Below, one piece after another: positions 28,387-37,314 of a stretch of DNA of 64,000 bases (its first letter is position 1; the number at the start of each line of letters is the position of its first letter). Source of the DNA: Candidatus Dormiibacterota bacterium (GTDB taxonomy: Bacteria > Acidobacteriota > Polarisedimenticolia > Gp22-AA2); NCBI GenBank assembly GCA_035635555.1, contig DASQAT010000046.1, forward strand, positions 248,001 to 312,000, written 5' to 3'. The notes beneath the pieces are model-generated. The model was not told where the DNA came from. It ran no database searches and was given only the letters and a program-made list of their open reading frames with translations. Made by a program: the position numbers and the translations under genes.

Positions 28387-28448
28387 CTCTGGACGGAGAG
28401 AGGCGGGGTCCGTCCCGCACTACGGGGGTCCGCGACTCGAACGCGCTC

Positions 28449-30446
28449 CTAGAACCCCCAGGTGATCTTCAGACGGTAATTCCTGCCGTCCTGCTGGAGC
28501 ATGTCCTGCACGTGATGATCCGACCCGGGATCGAAGTAGGTCGTGTCGAACAGGTTGTAGACACTGGCGGAGATTTCCAGGCCCCTGGCGATCTGCCGGC
28601 TCAGCAGGGTCAGGTTCACGATCGTGAAGCTGGGGGTGTAATCACCGCCGAGGTTCAGGCGCCGGCTGGTGTACTGCGCTTCGAGCGCCGCGGACAGCCG
28701 CTCCCGCTTGAGGGGAACATGCACGTTGAGCTTCGCCAGGTGGTGCGGGGAGTTCGTCAGCAGACGCTGCGTTTCGGCGTCCCGGCTGTCCTGCAGCGTC
28801 GAGCTGTACATCAGGCCCCAGCCGCTCCGGAACGTCTTGTCGATCTCGAGCTCGATCCCTTGGCTCTCCACCCTGTCCACGTTTTCGAACAGGCTGGTCG
28901 TCGTGTTCACGCTGACCAGATCGGAGATCAGGTATTTGTAGACGGAACCGGCGATAAGCAGGTTCTGGCGGGCATAATGCTCCACGACCCCCTCGAAGGT
29001 GCGGATCTTCTCAGGTATCAGGTCCGGGTTGGCGTGGGATCCGTAGTACAGCTCGTAGACGGTCGGCGCACGGAAGGCGTCACCGAAAAGGGCCTTGAGC
29101 GTCGTGTGCTCGCCGGGGTTGAAGATGATCGCCGCCCGCGGATTGGTCGAGCCCCCGAAGACCTGGTACTGGTCGCGCCTCAATCCGAGGTTGAGCGCCA
29201 CGCTTTTCGACACGGCGATCTCGTCCTGGACGTAGACGCCCCCTTCGGCGGAGCTCCGCCTGTCGTCGAAGTCCACGGGCCCCGGGTCGACGTTTTTCCA
29301 GAGGAATCGCTGCTCGAGATTGTCGCGGTACTCCAGGCCGCCCGTGAGGGTCTGTCGTGCCGTCGGGCGCAGGGTCACCTTGGAATCGGTCCCCACCCAG
29401 TACCCCCACGAATGCTCGACGTAGTGCAGGATCGTGGGATAGGGTGAGTAGTAGGGATAGATGCCGCGGTAGTAGTAACGATCGTAATAGAAGCGGGCCT
29501 GCACCGCGGTCCCCGAGGGCAGGGTGTGGTCGTAGCGCATGTCGAAGTAACGCCGCTCGTCGAGGGTCGACGTGTCGGGGTCGTTGTAGGGCGTTCCGTA
29601 CGCCCCGGTCGGGATGCCCTTGTCCCGGTTGTTGTAGGCGAGCTGGAACGTGAAGTCCTTGAACGTGGCGGTCGTGAACAGACGCCGGTACCGATCGTAG
29701 TCGCCCTTGTCGACGACCCCGTTGTTGCTCAGAGGATCGTCGTACTCCTTGTAGAAGAGGGATTGGCCGCGGCTCCCGTACGCCGAACCGGAGGCGAGGA
29801 CCGACGGCCCCCCCTCGAAGGCGCGCGCGAACGTGACGCTTCCCGAGGGTGTGCCGTAGCTCGCGCCCCCGCCGCTCAGGTGCAGCCCCGGGTAGCTCGC
29901 GGGCTTGCGTGTGACCACGTTGACCACGGCGAAGAACGCGCTCGTGCCGTACAGGGACGAGCTGGGGCCGCGGATGATCTCGACCCGGTCGATCAGGTCG
30001 ACGTCCACCAGACTCTCCGTGCCGACGTAGGCGCTGCCGTAGAAATCGTCGTTCATCCTGTGTCCGTCGAGGAGCAGCAGGAAGCGGGAGTTGTAGTCCG
30101 AGGGACGGCTGAATCCGCGCACGCCCAGGTACGTGTAGTTGCGGTCGTACGTGGTATAGAACCCGTGCACGCTGCGCAGGACGTCCGCCAGCGTGCGGTA
30201 ACCATAGCGGGCGATGTCCTCCGAGGTGACGACGCTGACGAAGGACGGCGCCTCGGTGACCTTCTGCTCGTGCTTGGAGGCGCCGTACACCACGTCGATG
30301 GACATCAGCTGCTCCAGCGGCAGCTGCGTCAGATCGGTGGGCAGCGGCTGCGCCAGAGCACGCCCCGCGCACAGGATCCAGACTGCCATGGCCAGGAGAT
30401 ACCGCGCCGGCGGAAATAACCTCGGGTCATTCTGATCGTCAGTCAT
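28449..30446 (-). CDS. TonB-dependent outer-membrane receptor
   Basis: 665 aa with a signal peptide (Y-L-L-A-M-A-V-W-I-L-C-A-G-R-A-L-A). The plug domain (about 55-180) shows S-V-V-T-S-E-D-I, T-L-A-D-V-L-R-S-V, G-V-R-G-F and the R-V-E-I-I-R-G-P-S-S-S-L-Y-G-T motif. The remainder is a 22-strand-type barrel rich in alternating aromatic residues, ending in a C-terminal Phe (I-T-W-G-F) as required for BAM insertion. ATG 30446 follows GGAGGGGAGGA; more upstream in-frame codons run into yfiR and are rejected. It is 28 bp behind the YfiR-like gene. Ligand unknown. Confidence 0.92.
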   Translation of the reverse strand: MTDDQNDPRLFPPARYLLAMAVWILCAGRALAQPLPTDLTQLPLEQLMSIDVVYGASKHEQKVTEAPSFVSVVTSEDIARYGYRTLADVLRSVHGFYTTYDRNYTYLGVRGFSRPSDYNSRFLLLLDGHRMNDDFYGSAYVGTESLVDVDLIDRVEIIRGPSSSLYGTSAFFAVVNVVTRKPASYPGLHLSGGGASYGTPSGSVTFARAFEGGPSVLASGSAYGSRGQSLFYKEYDDPLSNNGVVDKGDYDRYRRLFTTATFKDFTFQLAYNNRDKGIPTGAYGTPYNDPDTSTLDERRYFDMRYDHTLPSGTAVQARFYYDRYYYRGIYPYYSPYPTILHYVEHSWGYWVGTDSKVTLRPTARQTLTGGLEYRDNLEQRFLWKNVDPGPVDFDDRRSSAEGGVYVQDEIAVSKSVALNLGLRRDQYQVFGGSTNPRAAIIFNPGEHTTLKALFGDAFRAPTVYELYYGSHANPDLIPEKIRTFEGVVEHYARQNLLIAGSVYKYLISDLVSVNTTTSLFENVDRVESQGIELEIDKTFRSGWGLMYSSTLQDSRDAETQRLLTNSPHHLAKLNVHVPLKRERLSAALEAQYTSRRLNLGGDYTPSFTIVNLTLLSRQIARGLEISASVYNLFDTTYFDPGSDHHVQDMLQQDGRNYRLKITWGF

Positions 30447-30474
30447 CCTGTCCTCCCCTCCGGTATCGTGACAT

Positions 30475-31095
30475 TCATCGTTCGTGCTCGAGGTTCGCTG
30501 CGTCGCGCACGATCGTCGCGAGCTGCAGGAGCTTCGAGCTGATCCGGAGACCGGCCCGGTCGGCGGCCTCGGGATTGATCTCGAAGCGTACGCGGTTGTC
30601 CTGCATGATGAAGTTGATGATGCCGCCTTGTCGCGTGAAGCCCGGCGCATTTCCGACGGTCAGAACGGCGGTCGTCCGGACCGACTTGAGGAGTGCTACG
30701 AGCCGTGATGTGTCGCTTCCGCCCAGGTAGAGCATCCTGCAGGACCTGGTGTCGTCCAGGTTCTGAAGACGCCGGACACGGAAGACGCGCCCTTCCACCG
30801 TCTTGCCGCTGACGGCCTGGTCGAGCGCCTGCGCCAGGCTCTCGTCCTCGAACACGCAGATCACGAAGCCGTCCTCCGCGTCCCGCGGATTGTCAGAGGG
30901 CCATTCGACAAACTTGGCGAAATTGAAGAGAAAAGCGGCCTTGACCTGATATTCGAGTGGGGAAGCGCTTTCCTGCGCGACGGCGCGCTGCAGGAATGCC
31001 AGGGCCAGAGCGCAGAGAACCGCCGGCACGAGGCGCGGGGCGCGGCCGATCGAGCGGCTGTACCGTCGGGGATGGCCAGGACATTCCACGGTCAT
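30475..31095 (-). CDS. YfiR/DUF4154 family periplasmic protein
   Basis: 206 aa with a signal peptide (V-L-C-A-L-A-L-A-F-L-Q-R-A-V-A). The mature part matches the YfiR family: Y-Q-V-K-A-A-F-L-F-N-F-A-K-F-V-E-W-P near its start, I-C-V-F, G-R-V-F-R-V-R-R-L and G-G-I-I-N-F near the end, N-R-V-R-F-E-I-N. In Pseudomonas YfiR is a periplasmic inhibitor of the diguanylate cyclase YfiN. No GGDEF gene is adjacent here; the next gene is a TonB receptor, an arrangement known from other Gram-negatives. Confidence 0.88.
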   Translation of the reverse strand: MTVECPGHPRRYSRSIGRAPRLVPAVLCALALAFLQRAVAQESASPLEYQVKAAFLFNFAKFVEWPSDNPRDAEDGFVICVFEDESLAQALDQAVSGKTVEGRVFRVRRLQNLDDTRSCRMLYLGGSDTSRLVALLKSVRTTAVLTVGNAPGFTRQGGIINFIMQDNRVRFEINPEAADRAGLRISSKLLQLATIVRDAANLEHER

Positions 31096-31271
31096 GCACG
31101 ACCCCTGCTCGTCGAGCGGGTCCCGCGATCACGGATCTGTATCCACGCCACGCCATGCTCAAATATAGGCAACGGAAGTCCCCTGACCAGTCCGAGGCGC
31201 CCGGGGGCCCACCCGGCCAGGGCGTGCGCGTCCCGTGTGGGGCAACAGCGGCAACCGTGTCCGTGCTTGCT

Positions 31272-31301
31272 TGACGCGCTCGCGTCGCAACACCTAGAAT
31301 G
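31272..31301 (+). promoter_or_regulatory. promoter of tRNA-Pro(GGG)
   Basis: TTGACG (31272-31277), 18-bp spacer, TAGAAT (31296-31301), 56 bp before the mature tRNA end. The same architecture precedes the other two tRNA genes in the window. Confidence 0.7.
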
Positions 31302-31357
31302 GCGATTCTTTGGGGCGCCGTCCCGGGCGGACGTGACGGACGGCCCAGCGGACATTT

Positions 31358-31434
31358 CGGGGCGTAGCGCAGCCTGGTAGCGCACCTGCTTGGGGTGCAG
31401 GTGGTCGCTGGTTCAAATCCAGTCGCCCCGACCA
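31358..31434 (+). tRNA. tRNA-Pro (anticodon GGG)
   Basis: Complete 77-nt cloverleaf with encoded CCA. Acceptor CGGGGCG pairs with CGCCCCG; the anticodon stem CCTGC/GCAGG encloses loop TTGGGGT with anticodon GGG; T arm carries GGTTCAAATCC. C at position 1 is the tRNA-Pro identity feature. It lies upstream of surE on the same strand. Confidence 0.96.
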
Positions 31435-31456
31435 ATCCAGTTCAAGCCGGCGGCTT

Positions 31457-31503
31457 CCGGAGCGGGGCACGGGCCGCGTGCGCCGTGGTCCTTGCCGCTC
31501 CGG
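31457..31503 (+). other. long-armed hairpin between tRNA-Pro and surE
   Basis: CCGGAGCGG (31457-31465) and its exact complement CCGCTCCGG (31495-31503) could form a 9-bp stem around a GC-rich 29-nt loop. It could be a processing or attenuation element in a tRNA-surE transcript. Confidence 0.4.
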
Positions 31504-31546
31504 GACGATTCTTCAGGGGAGGGTCGTCCCAGAAGTCGCGGGACCC

Positions 31547-32305
31547 ATGCAGCCCTTGAGCATCCTGATCACCAATGACGACGGGTACGGGACGGAGGGG
31601 CTGAAAGCGTTGGAGGAGAGCCTCGCGCCGATGGGCGCCGTCTGGGTGATCGCTCCCGACCGCGAGCAGAGCGGGCAGGGGCACGCCCTCACTCTGAATC
31701 ACCCGCTTCGATTTCAAAGGCGCGGTCCGCGTCACTTCGTCGTGCAGGGGACGCCGACCGACTGCGTCTACCTGGGGATCCACACGATCCTGAAGGAGGA
31801 GGGGCGCCCGCGGCTGGTCGTGAGCGGCATCAACCGCGGATACAACCTGGGCGACGACATCACCTACTCGGGCACGGTCTCCGCCGCATTCGAGGCGACG
31901 TTGATGTCGCTCCCGTCGTTCGCGATTTCGCAGGAGATCGGGAGGGACGCCCCGATCAGTTTCGAGGCGGCGGCCCGTTTCGCGCGCGTCCTGGCGCAGG
32001 AGATCCTGGAGCGCGGCATGCCTACCGACACGCTGCTCAACGTCAACGTTCCCAGGCAGCCGCCGCGCGGAGTGCGCATCACCCGGCAGGGCCGGCGGAT
32101 CTACCCGGGGGGGGTCATCGAGCGCATCGACCCGAAGGGACGGGCCTACTACTGGATCGGCGGTCAGTCGGCGGACTGGGAGGACGAGCCCGAGAGCGAC
32201 TTCAGGGCGCTCGCCGACGGGTTCGTCTCCGTCACTCCGCTGCACCTGGACCTGACCCACTACAAGGTGATGGACCTGGTCCGCCGCTGGAATCTCGACA
32301 TCTAG
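31547..32305 (+). CDS. surE: 5'/3'-nucleotidase SurE
   Basis: Metal-dependent nucleoside-monophosphate phosphatase. It has the N-terminal I-L-I-T-N-D-D-G-Y metal site, A-P-D-R-E-Q-S-G and the S-G-I-N-R-G-Y-N-L-G-D-D-I-T-Y-S-G-T-V-S-A stretch (Asn and Ser ligands) of SurE. 252 aa is normal. ATG 31547 is 112 bp after the tRNA and no separate promoter was seen, so it may be read from the tRNA promoter. Confidence 0.95.
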   Translation: MQPLSILITNDDGYGTEGLKALEESLAPMGAVWVIAPDREQSGQGHALTLNHPLRFQRRGPRHFVVQGTPTDCVYLGIHTILKEEGRPRLVVSGINRGYNLGDDITYSGTVSAAFEATLMSLPSFAISQEIGRDAPISFEAAARFARVLAQEILERGMPTDTLLNVNVPRQPPRGVRITRQGRRIYPGGVIERIDPKGRAYYWIGGQSADWEDEPESDFRALADGFVSVTPLHLDLTHYKVMDLVRRWNLDI

Positions 32306-32319
32306 GAGAGCCGAGCCGC

Positions 32320-32952
32320 TTGGTCACCGATGTCCTGAAATGGGTCGCGGCGTTCATCACCGCCGCCATCAGCAGCCTGGGTTACTTCGGGGTTTTTCTG
32401 ATGATGGCCGTCGAGAGCGCCGCCATCCCTCTCCCGTCCGAGATCATCATGCCGTTCTCGGGGTATCTCGTGTTCCGCGGTGAATTCACCCTGCACGGCG
32501 CGGCCTTCTGGGGGGCCTCCGGGTGCGTACTCGGCTCCTGGGCGGCCTACGCGATCGCGGCCTGGGGAGGGCGGGCCTTCGTCCTGAAATACGGCCGGTA
32601 CGTTCTGATCTCGCGGCACGATCTCGATCTCGCCGAGAGGCTCTTCAACCGGTACGGCAGCCCCATCATCTTCTTCAGCCGCCTCATGCCGGTGGTCCGC
32701 ACCTTCATCTCCCTCCCCGCAGGACTTGCGCGCATGCCGCTCGTCCGGTTCACGGTGTACACGTTCCTCGGCTCCTACCCGTTCTGCTACGCCCTCGCCT
32801 ACGTCGGGTGCGCGCTGGGCGAGCGCTGGCACGCGCTCGAGTCCGAGTTCCGGAAATTCGATCTGGTCGTCGGAGCCGTTCTCGTTCTCGGCGTCGTCTG
32901 GTGGGTGAAACGTCACCTGGCGGCGCGCGTCGCACCCGAGGCGCGGAGCTGA
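32320..32952 (+). CDS. DedA-family membrane protein
   Basis: 210 aa with four to five hydrophobic segments. The DedA (SNARE-associated/VTT) signature is present: E-S-A-A-I-P-L-P-S-E-I-I-M-P near residue 31, then F-x-R-x-M-P-V-V-R-T-F-I-S-L-P-A-G-L-A-R-M near 124. Family members take part in lipid-carrier (undecaprenyl phosphate or phosphatidylethanolamine) transport and membrane homeostasis. TTG 32320 is the probable start, 14 bp after surE, with GGAG upstream. Confidence 0.9.
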   Translation: MVTDVLKWVAAFITAAISSLGYFGVFLMMAVESAAIPLPSEIIMPFSGYLVFRGEFTLHGAAFWGASGCVLGSWAAYAIAAWGGRAFVLKYGRYVLISRHDLDLAERLFNRYGSPIIFFSRLMPVVRTFISLPAGLARMPLVRFTVYTFLGSYPFCYALAYVGCALGERWHALESEFRKFDLVVGAVLVLGVVWWVKRHLAARVAPEARS

Positions 32953-34085
32953 TGGTCCACGCGTCCTACGTATGGGTCGACAGCGAACGGGATCTGGAGC
33001 GCATGGCCGAGCCCTTGTCGAGGGCGACGTCCCTGGCGGTCGACACGGAAGCCGATTCCTTCTACCACTACCACCACAAGTGCTGCCTCATCCAGGTCTC
33101 GGACGGGGAGGCGGTCTATCTCGTCGATCCTCTGGCGCTGAAGCGTCTCGAACCGCTGGGGGAGGTCCTCGGCTCGCGCCGCACCGTCAAGGTTCTGCAC
33201 GCCGCCGAGCAGGATGTCCTGTATCTTCGTCGGGACTTCGGCTTCCACATGGAGCCCGTGTTCGACACGATGATCGCGTCGCAGCTTCTGGGAAAGACCG
33301 GGATCGGCCTGGCCAGCCTCCTCCTCGCCTACTTCGGCGAGAAGCTCGACAAGGGATCGCAGCGCGACGACTGGTCGCATCGTCCACTCACGGAGCGCCA
33401 GAAGGCCTATGCGGCGGAAGACGTCCGGCACCTGATTCGCCTGAGCCAGGTCCTGATGGACGAGCTCAAGACCGTCGGGCGGCTCTCCTGGGCGGAGGAA
33501 GAGTTCGCGCTGGTCGCGCGCCGCGCCTGGGAACCGCGCGTGTTCGACCCGGAAATGTTCTGGACCATCAAGGGGGCCCGCGATCTCCCGTCCCAGGAGG
33601 CGGCGGTGCTGCGCGAGCTGTACGCCATGCGCGACCGGCGGGCCGGCGAGGCCGATCTGTCGCAGTTCCGGATTCTTTCCGACGAGACGCTCCTGGCGCT
33701 CGCGAAGAAGCGGCCGGTCGAGTCCTCCGATCTGAACGGCGTGCGGGGCGTCACCCCGCTCGTGCGGCGCCGGATCGGGACCGATATCCTTCAGGCCGTC
33801 CAGGCGGGGCTCGAGGTGCCCGAGGCGGACCGCCCGGTGCCGCCGCGCGGCCGCCCGCGCAGGAAGTCGGCGGCATCCCAGGCCCGCCTGGAGCGTCTGC
33901 GTGAATGGCGCAAGACGCGCGCCTCCGAGCTCGGTCTGGATCCGGGGGTCCTGTGTCCGCAATCCACTCTCGAGGCCCTCGCCGCCGCCGGTCCCGGGGC
34001 TCTCGACCGGCCCGAGGAGATCCCGGGGCTGCGGGCCTGGAGGGTCGGTCTGATCCGCCCCGAGGCGCACCGGCTGCTGGGCTGA
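32952..34085 (+). CDS. rnd: ribonuclease D (DEDDy 3'-5' exonuclease with HRDC domain)
   Basis: 377 aa. DEDDy motifs: A-V-D-T-E-A-D (ExoI), L-H-A-A-E-Q-D-V-L-Y-L and V-F-D-T-M-I-A-S (ExoII), Y-A-A-E-D-V-R-H-L (ExoIII with Tyr and Asp). HRDC-like helical region from about residue 210 (E-A-A-V-L-R-E-L-Y-A-M-R-D) and a second helical domain at the end. RNase D trims tRNA 3' ends, which is apt for an operon headed by tRNA-Pro. Its ATG overlaps the DedA stop by one base. Confidence 0.92.
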   Translation: MVHASYVWVDSERDLERMAEPLSRATSLAVDTEADSFYHYHHKCCLIQVSDGEAVYLVDPLALKRLEPLGEVLGSRRTVKVLHAAEQDVLYLRRDFGFHMEPVFDTMIASQLLGKTGIGLASLLLAYFGEKLDKGSQRDDWSHRPLTERQKAYAAEDVRHLIRLSQVLMDELKTVGRLSWAEEEFALVARRAWEPRVFDPEMFWTIKGARDLPSQEAAVLRELYAMRDRRAGEADLSQFRILSDETLLALAKKRPVESSDLNGVRGVTPLVRRRIGTDILQAVQAGLEVPEADRPVPPRGRPRRKSAASQARLERLREWRKTRASELGLDPGVLCPQSTLEALAAAGPGALDRPEEIPGLRAWRVGLIRPEAHRLLG

Positions 34086-34129
34086 GCGCGCTCCGCGGCT
34101 CGAAGCCGGGACCGGACGAGGCCCGGCGG

Positions 34130-34158
34130 TTGCGCCCGCACCTGCCTGCCTGTAAGAT
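34130..34158 (+). promoter_or_regulatory. promoter of the acyl-CoA carboxylase operon
   Basis: TTGCGC (34130-34135), 17-bp spacer, TAAGAT (34153-34158). The -10 box ends 11 nt before ATG 34170 and there is no ribosome-binding site between, so a leaderless message is likely. A weak 5-bp hairpin at 34096-34108 follows rnd. Confidence 0.5.
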
Positions 34159-34169
34159 TCCGGGCCGGT

Positions 34170-35780
34170 ATGGTCCCGATCGAATCGAAAATCCGCACCG
34201 ATGATCCCGCCTTCCGGGCGAACGCGGAATTCAACACGGCCCTCGCCGACGAGCTGAAGAGCCACCTCGCGCGGGTCCGCCGCGGCGGCGACGCTCCGGC
34301 GCACGACAGGCACCGGCAGCAGAACAAGCTTTTCGTCCGCGATCGGATCGAAAGGCTCCTCGATCCCGGGTCGCCCTTCCTCGAGCTCTCGCCGCTCGCG
34401 GCGCACGGGATGTACGACGATGAGGCCCCATCGGCCGGCATCGTCACGGGCATCGGACGCGTGTCGGGTCGCGAATGCCTCATCGTCGCCAACGACGCGA
34501 CCGTGAAGGGTGGGACCTACTACCCGATGACGGTCAAGAAACACTTGCGGGCCCAGAGCATCGCCGCGGAGAACCGCCTGCCCTGCCTGTACCTGGTCGA
34601 TTCGGGCGGCGCGTTCCTGCCGCTGCAGGCTGACGTGTTTCCCGACCGCGAGCACTTCGGCCGCATCTTCTTCAACCAGGCGCGCATGAGCGCCCTGGGC
34701 GTTCCCCAGATCGCCGTCGTCATGGGGTCCTGCACCGCCGGCGGCGCCTACGTCCCGGCCATGAGCGACGAGACGATCATCGTGAAGGGCACCGGCACGA
34801 TCTTCCTGGGCGGGCCGCCCCTGGTGAAGGCGGCCACGGGCCGTGAGGTGACGGCCGAGGAGCTCGGCGGGGCGGACGTGCACGCGCGCAAGTCCGGTGT
34901 CGCCGATCACTACGCGCTCGACGACGAGGACGCGCTCGACCGGGCGCGGCAGATCGTCGCCACCCTGAACCGGAAGAAGCGCGTGACGCTCGAGGTCGCC
35001 CCCCCCGAGGAGCCGATCTTCGATCCCCGCGAGATTTACGGCATCGTGCCGCGCAGTCTCCGGGAGATCTACGACGCGCGCGAGGTGATCGCCCGCATGG
35101 TGGACGGAAGCCGCTTCCGGGAGTTCAAGGCGCTGTACGGCACCACGCTGGTGTGCGGTTTCGCGCGCATCGAGGGGTACCCGGTCGGGATACTGGCGAA
35201 CAACGGCGTGCTGTTCAGCGAGAGCGCCCTCAAGGGGACGCACTTCATCGAGCTGTGCGCCGCGCGTGGCATCCCGATCCTGTTCCTGCAGAACATCACC
35301 GGCTTCATGGTGGGGAAGGAGTACGAGGAGGGCGGTATCGCCAAGGACGGCGCGAAGCTCGTGCACGCCGTCGCCAACGCCGCCGTCCCCAAGATCACCG
35401 TCATCCTGGGCGGGTCGTTCGGTGCCGGGAACTATGGGATGTGCGGGCGGGCCTACGACCCCCGCTTCCTCTTCATGTGGCCGAACGCCCGCATCAGCGT
35501 GATGGGGAAGGAGCAGGCCGCGAGTGTGCTCCTCACCGTACAGAAGGAGCAGCGGGCCCGCCGGGGGGAGGCCCCGCTCTCGACCGCGGAAGCCGGAACC
35601 TTCCAGCAACCGATCCTGGACAGCTACGAGCGCGAGGGGAGTCCGTATTATTCGACGGCGCGCCTGTGGGACGACGGCATCCTCGACCCGCCGGAGACCC
35701 GGCGCGTTCTGGGGCTGGCCCTGTCGGCCTGCCTGAACGCCCCGATCGAGGCGACGCGCTTCGGCGTGTTCCGGATGTGA
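34170..35780 (+). CDS. acyl-CoA carboxylase carboxyltransferase subunit (methylcrotonyl-CoA carboxylase beta type)
   Basis: 536 aa with both crotonase-fold halves of a biotin-dependent carboxyltransferase. The N-terminal half has [14 protein letters not shown] and [13 protein letters not shown]; the C-terminal half has [13 protein letters not shown] and [13 protein letters not shown]. These are the marks of MCC-beta rather than propionyl-CoA carboxylase. MCC acts in leucine breakdown. The biotin subunits follow 4 bp downstream. Substrate is inferred from family resemblance. Confidence 0.9.
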   Translation: MVPIESKIRTDDPAFRANAEFNTALADELKSHLARVRRGGDAPAHDRHRQQNKLFVRDRIERLLDPGSPFLELSPLAAHGMYDDEAPSAGIVTGIGRVSGRECLIVANDATVKGGTYYPMTVKKHLRAQSIAAENRLPCLYLVDSGGAFLPLQADVFPDREHFGRIFFNQARMSALGVPQIAVVMGSCTAGGAYVPAMSDETIIVKGTGTIFLGGPPLVKAATGREVTAEELGGADVHARKSGVADHYALDDEDALDRARQIVATLNRKKRVTLEVAPPEEPIFDPREIYGIVPRSLREIYDAREVIARMVDGSRFREFKALYGTTLVCGFARIEGYPVGILANNGVLFSESALKGTHFIELCAARGIPILFLQNITGFMVGKEYEEGGIAKDGAKLVHAVANAAVPKITVILGGSFGAGNYGMCGRAYDPRFLFMWPNARISVMGKEQAASVLLTVQKEQRARRGEAPLSTAEAGTFQQPILDSYEREGSPYYSTARLWDDGILDPPETRRVLGLALSACLNAPIEATRFGVFRM

Positions 35781-35784
35781 TCCG

Positions 35785-37314
35785 GTGCCGTCCCGCCCTA
35801 TCACCCGGCTCCTGATCGCCAACCGCGGCGAGATCGCCGTGCGGATCGCGCGCGCCTGCCGCGAGCTCGGCATCCTGCCGGTCGCCGTCGCCAGCGAGGC
35901 CGACCGCGGCGCCCTGCACACGCGTGTCGCTGCGACGACCGTCCCGATCGGTCCGGCGCCGGCGGCCGAGAGTTATCTCCGCATGGATCGGCTGATCTCG
36001 GCGGCCCGCGACTTCCGCTGCGAGGCGATCCATCCGGGCTATGGCTTCCTCGCGCAGAGCGCCGAGTTCGCCGAGGCGGTGGAGCGAGCCGGTCTCATCT
36101 TCGTCGGACCGGGTCCGGCCTCCCTGAAGCTGATGGGCGACAAGATGGCCGCGCGGCGCGCCATGGCGGCGGCGGGCGTTCCGGTGATCCCCGGCTGGGA
36201 AGGGACAGGTGAGGAGGAGGCCACCGTGCTCCGTCGCGAAGCGGATCGCATCGGCTATCCGGTCCTCGTGAAGGCGGCCGCCGGGGGCGGCGGCCGGGGC
36301 ATGCGGGTCGTCGCCACGCCCGACGACCTGGAGGCGGCCGTCGCAAGCGCCCGGCGCGAGTCGCTCAAGGCGTTCGGCGATGCCCGTTTGTTCCTGGAGA
36401 GAGTCGTCGACCAGGCCCGTCACGTCGAGGTGCAGATTCTGGCGGACGCGCACGGGGAGTGCATCCATCTGTTCGAGCGCGAGTGCTCGATCCAGAGGCG
36501 TTTCCAGAAGATCGTCGAAGAGTCGCCTTCACCGCTCCTGGACGAGGGACAGCGCGCCGAGATGGCGCGATCCGCGGTCACCGCGGCGCGCGCCTGCGGC
36601 TACGTCAACGCCGGGACGATCGAATTTCTCGTCGACCGCGGCCACCGGTATTTTTTTCTCGAGATGAACACGCGTATCCAGGTGGAGCATCCGGTCACGG
36701 AGATGGTCACGGGAGTCGACCTGGTGCAGGCGCAGATCCGCATCGCTTCCGGCGAACCGCTCCCCGTGCGTCAGGAGGGGGTCACGCGGCGCGGGCACGC
36801 GATCGAGTGCCGCGTGAACGCCGAGGATCCGGCGCGCGAGTTCGCTCCGTGCAGCGGCAGGGTTCTGCACGCGTCTTTTCCGTCCGGCCCCGGCATCCGC
36901 GTGGACGCGGGCCTGGCGACCGGCGACCGCGTGACTCCGTATTACGACTCCCTGGTCGCGAAGATCATCGTCCAGGCGCCGGACAGGCCGGCGGCCCTCG
37001 AGCGCATGCGGGAGGCGCTCGGCAGGACGGCGATCCTCGGGGTCGAGACCAACATCGCGTATCTGAGGGCGATTCTGGCGCACCCCCTGTTCCAGAAGGG
37101 CGAAGCGACCACGACGTTCACCGAGCGGGAGCTGGCCTCGTGGCGTCCCGCGGGGACCCCCCCGACCGACGACGCGCTCGTCGTCGCGGCGGTCGTCGAC
37201 GTCCTCCGCGCGCGGTCGGATTCGGCGAGGTTCGACGCCCCCCTGGAGAACGAGGAGGAGGACTCCCACAGCCCGTGGGATCGCGGCGACGGCTTCCGGA
37301 CGGGAGCGCCGTGA
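35785..37314 (+). CDS. biotin carboxylase subunit of acyl-CoA carboxylase
   Basis: ATP-grasp biotin carboxylase of 509 aa. Seen: L-I-A-N-R-G-E-I-A-V-R at the start, A-I-H-P-G-Y-G-F-L, the ATP loop A-A-A-G-G-G-G-R-G-M, E-x-V-x-x-x-R-H-V-E-V-Q and E-M-N-T-R-I-Q-V-E-H. It ends with S-P-W-D-R-G-D-G-F-R, which in fused MCC alpha subunits leads directly into the BT and biotin-carrier domains. Here a TGA intervenes and those domains form the next gene. GTG 35785 is 4 bp after the beta-subunit stop. Confidence 0.93.
   Translation: MPSRPITRLLIANRGEIAVRIARACRELGILPVAVASEADRGALHTRVAATTVPIGPAPAAESYLRMDRLISAARDFRCEAIHPGYGFLAQSAEFAEAVERAGLIFVGPGPASLKLMGDKMAARRAMAAAGVPVIPGWEGTGEEEATVLRREADRIGYPVLVKAAAGGGGRGMRVVATPDDLEAAVASARRESLKAFGDARLFLERVVDQARHVEVQILADAHGECIHLFERECSIQRRFQKIVEESPSPLLDEGQRAEMARSAVTAARACGYVNAGTIEFLVDRGHRYFFLEMNTRIQVEHPVTEMVTGVDLVQAQIRIASGEPLPVRQEGVTRRGHAIECRVNAEDPAREFAPCSGRVLHASFPSGPGIRVDAGLATGDRVTPYYDSLVAKIIVQAPDRPAALERMREALGRTAILGVETNIAYLRAILAHPLFQKGEATTTFTERELASWRPAGTPPTDDALVVAAVVDVLRARSDSARFDAPLENEEEDSHSPWDRGDGFRTGAP

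Noticed and set aside
32913-35921. About 1000-codon minus-strand frame across rnd and the carboxylase beta subunit
   Set aside because: Antisense to two conserved genes; translation is Arg/Gly/Leu-rich without motifs.
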